Shown here: in pieces, positions 6,424 to 11,321 of the stretch
How the letters are laid out: every line of letters begins with the position of its first letter
How positions within the stretch are numbered: position 1 is the first letter of the stretch
DNA from: Candidatus Cloacimonadota bacterium
GTDB lineage: Bacteria; Hydrothermota; E44-bin80
DNA: 11,321 bases
Direction: 5' to 3'
NCBI GenBank assembly: GCA_004375785.1
Contig: SOKM01000264.1
Location: 1 to 11,321, forward strand
The notes under the pieces: generated by a model
What the model saw: the letters and a program-made list of their open reading frames with translations, nothing else
Told to the model about the DNA's origin: nothing
Database searches by the model: none
Program-made: the position numbers and the translations under genes

Positions 6424-7721
6424 ATTAGTGAGGGATTAAATCGAGAGATAGTTGACGAAAGTTGGTTCGCTATTGCTATAAGAAGTGATATTTGATCTTT
6501 CCTTAATGTGGACAGGGAACGGTAAAGAAGAACAAGACATCCGATCACCTCATCTTCGGAAAAAAAGGGGAAGATGTGGAGAGCTCGAATATCTTTTTTA
6601 TATAGTTCTCTGAATAAGGTTTCTTTTTTTTGCTTTATATTATCTGCAATAAAAGGGCTTCCTTTCCTGATGTTGTTAATTATTGTTTGTTTACTTTGCC
6701 CTGACATTCTTGAAAAAATATTTTTAAGTTTTTGAGTAGCATTAAATGAAGCAATGAGTTCAATCCCTTTCTTATTATTAAATCTTAAAATGAGAGTTGT
6801 ATAATCAGCCAGGTTCAGAGCAAGGTGTTTTAGGACATTTACATAATTTGCTTTTCTCTGTTGAGTACCTTGCAAAATTTGGCTGGTTTCATAAAGGATA
6901 GAAAGGTATTGAAGTTTTTTAAGAAGGTCTTCATGAAATCCTATCTTTTTTATCGTTATGGCGACATTGTTTGCAAGCATCTCGACAAACTTTAAATCAG
7001 TTTCATCAAATTCACCTTTTTTGCAGCTGTCAATTGTTATTACTCCAATCGGTTCATCTTTCATTTTGATTGGCACAACCAACTCAGATTTTGTATCAGA
7101 AAAGATTCGTAAAGCTTTTTTCTCTTTCCGTATATCCATTATGTTTCTTGATTTACCTGTTCTGAAGACCTTTGAAGTAATCCCTCCCTCCTTTTTTGCA
7201 ATTCTTTCAGCAATCTTTTCCTTTGCCGTCTTTATTTCAGATTCTGGATTGATTGAACTGAAGAGTTTCACAAGTGCAAGTTTTTTTTTCTCTTTATCAA
7301 GAAGAAAAATCCCACCCCTTTCATAACCGAGCTCTTCACTTAAACCGAGCGAGAGTCTATCAAGTATCTTAGGAATTGTATTAAGTGGAATGATGGATTC
7401 TATAATTTTGTGTATCTTTTCTCGCATAACTGCTGTTCTTTTTATCTGCCTCGATATTTCTTCGCTTTTTGTTATATCTTCCACCACAATTACTACCCCA
7501 TTTCCGTCCCCCCCCATTTTTAAAGGATAACCTCTCAAATTCAAGATAAGTTTTGTACCATCTGATCTCAAACGTACAATATTTGTCCTTTTTTCATACC
7601 TACCTTTATCCACTATGCTTACAAATGCTTCTAATAATCCTTGTTCTTTTAAGTCGGGAAATAACTCAAATGCATTTTTCCCTATAATTTCTGCTCTTTT
7701 CCATAGGAAATTTTTCTCCAT
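6420..7721 (-). CDS. 3' part of a split sensor: rest of PAS2 plus two GAF domains
   Basis: These 433 codons encode the second part of a PAS domain (about 1-85, EIIGKNAFELFPDL through VVIVVEDITKSEE), a GAF domain (about 112-262, with SELVVPIKMKDEPIGVITI) and a second, more diverged GAF-like domain (about 268-428). No catalytic domain is present, so this is a ligand- or partner-sensing module, probably feeding the adjacent kinase. The ATG at 7721 has no Shine-Dalgarno sequence and lies in the middle of a PAS fold. Reading upstream in the same frame gives Phe, Asp, Asn and then a TAG codon that joins directly to the preceding PAS protein. This is therefore best seen as part of one 603-codon frame, with reinitiation at 7721 as the alternative. 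Confidence 0.82.
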   Translation of the reverse strand: MEKNFLWKRAEIIGKNAFELFPDLKEQGLLEAFVSIVDKGRYEKRTNIVRLRSDGTKLILNLRGYPLKMGGDGNGVVIVVEDITKSEEISRQIKRTAVMREKIHKIIESIIPLNTIPKILDRLSLGLSEELGYERGGIFLLDKEKKKLALVKLFSSINPESEIKTAKEKIAERIAKKEGGITSKVFRTGKSRNIMDIRKEKKALRIFSDTKSELVVPIKMKDEPIGVITIDSCKKGEFDETDLKFVEMLANNVAITIKKIGFHEDLLKKLQYLSILYETSQILQGTQQRKANYVNVLKHLALNLADYTTLILRFNNKKGIELIASFNATQKLKNIFSRMSGQSKQTIINNIRKGSPFIADNIKQKKETLFRELYKKDIRALHIFPFFSEDEVIGCLVLLYRSLSTLRKDQISLLIAIANQLSSTISRFNPSLI

Positions 7722-7730
7722 AAAATCGTT

Positions 7731-7733
7731 CTA
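7731..7733 (-). other. In-frame amber codon interrupting the PAS-PAS-GAF-GAF sensor
   Basis: On the minus strand the frame reads GGA AAC ATC ATA AAA TAG AAC GAT, with no shift between the two halves. In PAS domains the position after the GxI strand is commonly an aromatic residue followed by Asn. A TGG (Trp) codon here would restore the expected W-N pattern, and TGG to TAG is a single G-to-A change. TAG also ends the gene at 85-87 and purE at 11003-11005, so it serves as a stop in this genome. Confidence 0.75.
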
Positions 7734-8195
7734 TTTTATGATGTTTCCCTGTGGATTGAGAACAACGATTCCCTCACCTATAGAATTGAGTATATTTTTG
7801 TTGAATTCTTCAAGATATTCTAATTTTTCTTTCCTTAGTCTTTCAAGGGAAAGATTTTTTCCCATGAAGAAGAAACGTCCGTTATCAAGTTTAATGCCCG
7901 ATAACTCCAGTGATACAATTTCGCTGTTCTTTTTTAACAGATTCACTATGAAAGGTTGACAGAAACCTGTTTCTCTTAATAATCTTATATTATCAATGCA
8001 GTTTTCGAGGGAATCGGGAGTCAAGAGTTCAATAAAACTCATTTCCAGAATTTCGCTTTCATTAAAACCAAGCAGGTTTGTAGTGAGACGATTCAGGTAA
8101 CTAAAGTTATAATTGTCTTTGATTATAATAGTGATATTGCTGAAATCTCTAAAAATCTCCTCAAGATTTTCTTGATATTCCAACGATTCTTTCAT
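7731..8195 (-). CDS. 5' part of a split sensor: PAS1 and the first strands of PAS2
   Basis: The ATG at 8195 gives 154 aa. A TTG at 8231 would add 12 residues, but that TTG lies inside a palindrome and coincides with a TTGACA hexamer, and neither start has a good Shine-Dalgarno sequence. Counted from the TTG, residues about 25-130 form a PAS domain (SNITIIIKDNYNFSYLNR, then LLGFNESEILEM). After a short helix, a second PAS begins at about 145 (NILNSIGEGIVVLNPQGNII) and is cut off after two strands by TAG at 7731-7733. A PAS domain cannot end there, and the missing part is encoded directly downstream in the same frame. It is the first gene of the minus-strand train, divergent from nadE. Confidence 0.8.
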   Translation of the reverse strand: MKESLEYQENLEEIFRDFSNITIIIKDNYNFSYLNRLTTNLLGFNESEILEMSFIELLTPDSLENCIDNIRLLRETGFCQPFIVNLLKKNSEIVSLELSGIKLDNGRFFFMGKNLSLERLRKEKLEYLEEFNKNILNSIGEGIVVLNPQGNIIK

Positions 8196-8222
8196 TTCTT
8201 TAAATTTAACCTTTTTAAGACG

Positions 8223-8252
8223 TAATGTCAAGAAAAAAAGTTCTTGACATTA
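8223..8252. promoter_or_regulatory. Perfect 12-bp inverted repeat in the divergent promoter region
   Basis: TAATGTCAAGAA (8223-8234) and TTCTTGACATTA (8241-8252) are exact inverse copies separated by AAAAAG. Each arm contains a consensus -35 hexamer TTGACA, one on each strand (plus 8244-8249; minus 8231-8226). The right arm runs into the self-complementary ATTATAAT (8249-8256), which gives a TATAAT on both strands. A dimeric regulator bound here could control both directions. A hairpin in the leader of the sensor transcript is the alternative. I do not recognise a known operator. Confidence 0.5.
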
Positions 8253-8272
8253 TAATTGGTAGAATATAAGAT
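8244..8272 (+). promoter_or_regulatory. Candidate sigma-70-type promoter reading towards nadE
   Basis: TTGACA (8244-8249) is followed by TATAAG after 15 nt (8265-8270) or TAAGAT after 17 nt (8267-8272). If used, it would give a leader of about 265 nt before the NAD synthetase ATG. The leader would contain a purine-rich tract (about 8273-8330) and the whole nested palindromic element. The -35 is perfect, but the -10 is only partly matched. Confidence 0.4.
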
Positions 8273-8357
8273 AGAAAGGAAGAGAGAAAACCGGAGACAG
8301 AGGAGAGCAAACAGAATAAAAAAATTAGCGAAAAAACGCTTAAAAAAAGGGTATATA

Positions 8358-8509
8358 TGCCGTTTCAAATAGTTAAGGTATTATTTTGGAGTGCAAAATC
8401 GGTGATTTTGCTTGCAATAACGTCGTTATTGCACTCCAGATTTAAAGAATCTTATTATGAAATTACATCTTATTGTATTAAAATAAGATATTTTCAATTT
8501 GAAGCGGCA
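8358..8509. repeat. 152-bp MITE-like element or structured leader with terminal inverted repeats
   Basis: The ends are inverted repeats: TGCCGTTTCAAATAG (8358-8372) and the inverse complement of CAATTTGAAGCGGCA (8495-8509), 13 of 15 matching. As RNA, one mismatch becomes a U-G pair, giving 13 consecutive pairs. Inside are a three-way-junction-like core (8387-8438) and another hairpin, ATCTTATT/AATAAGAT, with a 7-nt loop (8468-8490). No clear target-site duplication flanks it and no transposase is encoded, so it could be a non-autonomous insertion or a structured 5' leader for nadE, whose ATG is 35 bp further on. Confidence 0.6.
8387..8438. other. Three-way-junction-like palindromic core
   Basis: TGGAGT (8387-8392) pairs with ACTCCA (8433-8438) and encloses two adjacent 8-bp hairpins with 3-nt loops: GCAAAATC-GGT-GATTTTGC (8393-8411) and GCAATAAC-GTC-GTTATTGC (8414-8432). 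Only TT (8412-8413) is unpaired between them. A competing fold extends the outer stem to 10 bp (TGGAGTGCAA with TTGCACTCCA), at the cost of opening the bases of both hairpins. The structure is too regular for chance. Confidence 0.75.
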
Positions 8510-8544
8510 CTAGATAAATCTTTGTTGGAAAAAGAAAAAAGAAT

Positions 8545-10200
8545 ATGAGTTTTAGAATTGCTTTAGCCCAGATAAATCCGACTGTTGGAGATTTCAAAGG
8601 CAACAGGCAGAAGATTTTAATGTCAATCAGGCGGGCAAAGGGAGAGAAAGCAAAACTTGTAATTTTTCCAGAACTTGTAATTACTGGCTACCCCCCAAAG
8701 GACCTTCTGCATAAAAAAGAGTTTCTTGAAAACAACAGAGAAGTACTTGAAGATATTATTGGTGAGACTGAAGGGATAGGAGCTGTTATCGGTTTTGTCG
8801 ATTTTTACAGGGAAGAGGTTACAGAGAATGTTTACGATGTTTCATCACCATTTTCCCAGAGGAGACTGGTACTTCACAACTCTGCCTGCCTTATTCAGAA
8901 TTGTAAGATACTTGGAAAGGTTTATAAGGTTAACCTCCCGAATTATGATGTTTTCGATGAGAAGAGATATTTCTCTCCGGGCAAAGAAAGTCCTCTCTTT
9001 GAAATAGAGGGTGAGAAAATAGGTATTAATATATGTGAAGATATCTGGGTTGACAGAGGACCTTCAGAAGAGCAGGTAAGAAAAGGGGCTACCATAATCA
9101 TAAATATATCTGCATCTCCATTTTATGCTGGAAAAAGAGAAATAAGAAGGAATGTTATAAGTCATAAGGCTAAGGAGAATAAGGTTCCGATAATCTATCT
9201 TAATATGGTGGGTGGACAGGATGACTTGATATTTGATGGTTCAAGTTATGTTTTCAATAAGGAAGGGAAACTGATTGCCAAAGGTAAATCATTTGAGGAA
9301 GACTTCGTAGTAATTGATGCACTTGATGGGGAAGAGGTGGTTTACGAAGAAAATACAATCGAGAATATCTTTGAGGCATTGGTTCTTGGAACAAAAGATT
9401 ATGTGAAAAAAAACGGTTTCTGCAAAGCAGTTATTGGTTTAAGTGGCGGTATTGATTCGGCACTTACGACGGTAATTGCATGTGAAGCACTGGGGAGTAA
9501 GAATGTCCTTACCCTTCTTCTGCCGGGGCCCTATTCTTCTAAAGGTAGTGTAGACGACGCAAAGAGGTTATCTCGAAATTTAGGAATAGATTTCAGGTTA
9601 ATAGACATAAACAAGATTTATGAAGCGTATCTTAAGAGTTTAAAAGAGCATTTCAAGGGATTAACAGAAGATGTAACAGAGGAAAATATACAGGCAAGGA
9701 TAAGGGGTAATATTCTTATGGCGTTCGCAAACAAATTTAATTCTCTGGTTTTTAGTACAGGTAATAAATCCGAGCTTGCTGTCGGATATACAACGCTCTA
9801 CGGTGATATGGCTGGCGGGCTTGCGGTAATATCTGATGTTCCCAAAACACTCGTTTACAGACTTGCTGATTATTACAATAAGATGAAGGCAGGTAAAATT
9901 ATCCCTGATGAAATCCTTTCAAAACTACCTTCAGCAGAATTAAAGGAGAATCAGAAAGATTCTGATGACCTTCCTTTATACGAAATACTTGATGATATCC
10001 TTGATCTATATATGGAGGAGGGCCTTGGTTCTGAAGAAATTATTAAAAAGGGATTTGATAGGACGGTTGTATTGGATATCTTGAAAAAGATAAACAGAAA
10101 TGAATATAAGAGAGAACAGATACCGGTTGGACTGAAGATCACACCAAAATCATTTGGTTTCGGAAGGAGAATGCCTATCACGAACAAGTTTGAAAAATGA
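8545..10200 (+). CDS. nadE: Glutamine-dependent NAD+ synthetase
   Basis: The 551-aa protein catalyses the last step of NAD+ synthesis in the cytoplasm: amidation of nicotinate adenine dinucleotide with ammonia from glutamine, using ATP. The N-terminal nitrilase-like glutaminase domain (about 1-265) shows the Glu-Lys-Cys triad: Glu44 in FPELVITGYPPKDLL, Lys128 in KVYKVNLPNYDVFDEKRYF, and Cys164 in GINICEDIW. The C-terminal synthetase domain (about 275-551) has the ATP-pyrophosphatase loop GLSGGIDSA (298-306), FSTGNKSELAVGYTTLYGDMAGG and a C-terminal KITPKSFGFGRRMPI segment. Length and domain order match the two-domain NadE family. The ATG at 8545 begins exactly at the family N-terminus (FRIALAQINPTVGD), though upstream only a weak purine tract is visible. 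A highly structured 152-bp element lies just before it. Confidence 0.96.
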   Translation: MSFRIALAQINPTVGDFKGNRQKILMSIRRAKGEKAKLVIFPELVITGYPPKDLLHKKEFLENNREVLEDIIGETEGIGAVIGFVDFYREEVTENVYDVSSPFSQRRLVLHNSACLIQNCKILGKVYKVNLPNYDVFDEKRYFSPGKESPLFEIEGEKIGINICEDIWVDRGPSEEQVRKGATIIINISASPFYAGKREIRRNVISHKAKENKVPIIYLNMVGGQDDLIFDGSSYVFNKEGKLIAKGKSFEEDFVVIDALDGEEVVYEENTIENIFEALVLGTKDYVKKNGFCKAVIGLSGGIDSALTTVIACEALGSKNVLTLLLPGPYSSKGSVDDAKRLSRNLGIDFRLIDINKIYEAYLKSLKEHFKGLTEDVTEENIQARIRGNILMAFANKFNSLVFSTGNKSELAVGYTTLYGDMAGGLAVISDVPKTLVYRLADYYNKMKAGKIIPDEILSKLPSAELKENQKDSDDLPLYEILDDILDLYMEEGLGSEEIIKKGFDRTVVLDILKKINRNEYKREQIPVGLKITPKSFGFGRRMPITNKFEK

Positions 10201-10546
10201 CCGCAGAGAGCATTGAGCATAGTGCGAAGAGTGTAGGGTAGAAATTTTTAGAAAGACAATATGAGATGTATGGTGTAAGATGTTGGTAGCAGCAGGTCAT
10301 TCGTTTCACTCGAAAGAGGGTGTCATTCTGAATCCCGACTTCAGTCGGGGTGAAGAATCTCGGTTTCGGATTCTTCCATAGTCAATAAGTGCTGCTTACT
10401 CAGAATGACAAAGAAGTAGCGTTGGGGCTTACCCCGTGAAATAGGAGTTAGAATAGAGGTTTTTGTTATTACACAGGGCTTGTCTCCAACAAAGTATGGG
10501 ATTGCAATGACGAATGACAAATAACTAATAACGAAGGAGTGGGTGT
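10201..10546. other. Intergenic region between nadE and purE, repeat-bearing
   Basis: I find no convincing gene in these 346 bp. They contain a 90-bp palindromic repeat element (10321-10410), a small GGGG-CTTA-CCCC hairpin (10424-10435), and a low-complexity AATGACGAATGACAAATAAC tract (about 10506-10525) close to the purE ribosome-binding site. No convincing promoter or T-tailed terminator was found. Confidence 0.6.
10321..10410. repeat. GTCATTCTGA-type palindromic repeat element (MITE/REP-like)
   Basis: Perfect 11-bp terminal inverted repeats, TGTCATTCTGA (10321-10331) and TCAGAATGACA (10400-10410), enclose two hairpins: CCCGACT-TC-AGTCGGG (10334-10349) and GAAGAATC/GATTCTTC (10352-10376) with a 9-nt loop. 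From memory, repeats with GTCATTCTGA ends and an internal GAAGAATC are common in many bacterial genomes. It encodes nothing, so any spread would need a transposase supplied from elsewhere. Confidence 0.75.
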
Positions 10547-11005
10547 ATGAAAAAGGATGTGCTTGTCGTAATGGGCAGTAAGTCTGATAAAACTGTTATG
10601 TCTGCTGCAGAAAAAGTGTTGAAGAAGTTTGGTGTGCCTTATGATATTATTATCTCATCTGCCCACAGAAACCCTGAGAAAACAAGAAAAATCGCAAGAG
10701 AAACAATAAAAAAAGGATATAAGGTTATTATTGCTGGTGCGGGTTATGCAGCCCATCTTGCGGGTGTTATTGCGAGTGGAACGACCCTTCCTGTTATAGG
10801 AGTACCTCTTGCATCCTCGCCTCTTGGTGGACTCGATGCACTATACTCGACCATACAGATGCCGTCAGGTGTTCCGGTCGCCTGTATGGGCATTGGAGAA
10901 AGTGGAGCAAAGAATGCAGCAATTTTTGCAGTAGAAATTCTTGCACTTGAAAACAAAAAATACAGGAAGAAGATTGAGGATATGCGAAAGGAGTGGAACA
11001 TGTAG
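10547..11005 (+). CDS. purE: N5-carboxyaminoimidazole ribonucleotide mutase (PurE)
   Basis: The 152-aa protein is of normal PurE length. It acts in the cytoplasm in purine synthesis, converting N5-CAIR to CAIR in class I enzymes. The nucleotide-binding start MGSKSD (9-14), SAHR (38-41, with catalytic His40), GAGYAAHLAG (64-73) and PLGGLDALYSTIQMPSGVPVACMGIG (92-117) are all in order. The usual class-I HLPG reads HLAG here, and the preceding residue pair is GY rather than GG. These are substitutions at a conserved loop but do not remove a catalytic residue. The ATG has AAGGAG 7 nt upstream. No purK is visible, so the class I assignment rests on motif resemblance. A class II enzyme acting directly on AIR is less likely. 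Confidence 0.93.
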   Translation: MKKDVLVVMGSKSDKTVMSAAEKVLKKFGVPYDIIISSAHRNPEKTRKIARETIKKGYKVIIAGAGYAAHLAGVIASGTTLPVIGVPLASSPLGGLDALYSTIQMPSGVPVACMGIGESGAKNAAIFAVEILALENKKYRKKIEDMRKEWNM

Positions 11006-11006
11006 C

Positions 11007-11025
11007 GCCGAGGCTTGTCCTCGGC
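11007..11025 (+). repeat. Hairpin just after purE
   Basis: GCCGAGG-CTTGT-CCTCGGC forms a 7-bp G+C-rich stem with a 5-nt loop, one base after the purE stop. It could slow or end transcription, but no T-run follows directly; the next T-rich stretch starts about 15-30 bp later. It may instead be another REP-like palindrome: the loop sequence GGCTTGTC also appears at about 10468-10475, before purE. Confidence 0.5.
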
Positions 11026-11110
11026 AAGTCGAAGGAAAATTAAGTTCGTTCAATTTGTTTGATTTGTTTTATTGGTTAAAGAAGTATAACAGAAAGAAAA
11101 TCATTGCAAG

Positions 11111-11321
11111 ATGAAACAATTTAACTTAAAGTCAACCTTTAAACCAGCGGGGGACCAACCAAAAGCTATAAAAGAACTCGTAGATGGGATTAAAAAAGGG
11201 GAAAAATTCCAGACCCTGCTTGGCGTTACAGGTTCTGGAAAGACATATTCCATTGCTAATGTTATCGAGCAGGTTAATAAGCCTGTTCTTGTTATTTCGC
11301 ACAATAAAACACTTGCTGCAC
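11111..11321 (+). CDS. uvrB: UvrABC excinuclease subunit B, N-terminal part
   Basis: The frame runs off the right edge after 70 codons. UvrB is the damage-verifying, helicase-like ATPase subunit of nucleotide excision repair and works with UvrA and UvrC on DNA. The visible N-terminus matches the family closely: FKPAGDQPKAI (10-20), QTLLGVTGSGKT with the Walker A motif at 38-45, ANVIEQVNKPVLVISHNKTLAA (49-70). The ATG at 11111 begins at the conserved family start. No strong Shine-Dalgarno sequence precedes it. It lies 105 bp after purE, beyond a hairpin, so it may have its own promoter. Confidence 0.95.
   Translation, partial: MKQFNLKSTFKPAGDQPKAIKELVDGIKKGEKFQTLLGVTGSGKTYSIANVIEQVNKPVLVISHNKTLAA

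Noticed and set aside
7731..7733. TAG reassigned as a sense codon genome-wide
   Set aside because: TAG also ends the partial gene at 85-87 and purE at 11003-11005 at sensible protein ends, so it works as a stop here.
8358..8509. Known NAD riboswitch (NAD-I or NAD-II) before nadE
   Set aside because: The element is made of long perfect hairpins with terminal inverted repeats. I do not recognise the conserved core of either NAD riboswitch class, so only an unassigned structured element is reported.
10470..10500. Promoter for purE (TTGTCT with TGCAAT at 17 nt)
   Set aside because: Both hexamers match consensus at only about four of six positions and lie in repeat-like sequence.
11007..11025. 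Intrinsic terminator after purE
   Set aside because: The stem is good, but the 3' side continues with AAGTCGAAGG, not a T-run, so a canonical terminator cannot be claimed.

Overview
The window looks like a piece of an AT-rich bacterial chromosome, probably from an uncultivated or little-studied lineage. Coding regions are dense, ATG, GTG and TTG starts all appear, and several genes begin with secretion or lipoprotein-like signals. The gaps between genes carry at least three different families of short palindromic repeat. Nothing here fixes the phylum. I see no phage genes, transposase, CRISPR array, tRNA or rRNA.

Layout. (1) Positions 1-906, plus strand: the tail of an unrecognised gene, a REP-like palindrome, then a class-I glutamine-amidotransferase-like gamma-glutamyl hydrolase (peptidase C26/PuuD family). 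(2) Positions 859-8231, minus strand: a tightly packed gene train. In transcription order it encodes a multi-PAS/GAF soluble sensor interrupted by one in-frame amber codon, a PAS histidine kinase, a response regulator (receiver-GAF-degenerate HD), a lipoprotein-like fusion of Memo and AMMECR1, a DUF192 protein, and a membrane-anchored metallopeptidase with an HEIAH motif. The last gene runs 48 bp into the 3' end of the convergent hydrolase gene. (3) Positions 8232-8544: a divergent regulatory region with a perfect 12-bp inverted repeat and a 152-bp nested palindromic element. (4) Positions 8545-11321, plus strand: housekeeping genes, namely glutamine-dependent NAD+ synthetase, PurE, and the start of uvrB, separated by repeat-bearing gaps.

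How the genes may work together. The kinase and response regulator have clear catalytic and phosphoacceptor residues. The kinase overlaps the sensor by 4 bp (ATGA) and the regulator follows after 20 bp, so sensor, kinase and regulator are probably one signalling module. No transmembrane segment is visible in any of the three, so the input is probably cytoplasmic. The regulator has no DNA-binding domain and its HD output has lost most HD-GYP residues. Its stop codon lies only 3 bp before the Memo-AMMECR1 start, so signalling and the Memo fusion are probably co-expressed. The role of that pairing is unknown and is the most interesting biological question here. The other main oddities are the amber codon in the sensor, the structured element before nadE, and the two possible starts of the Memo fusion.
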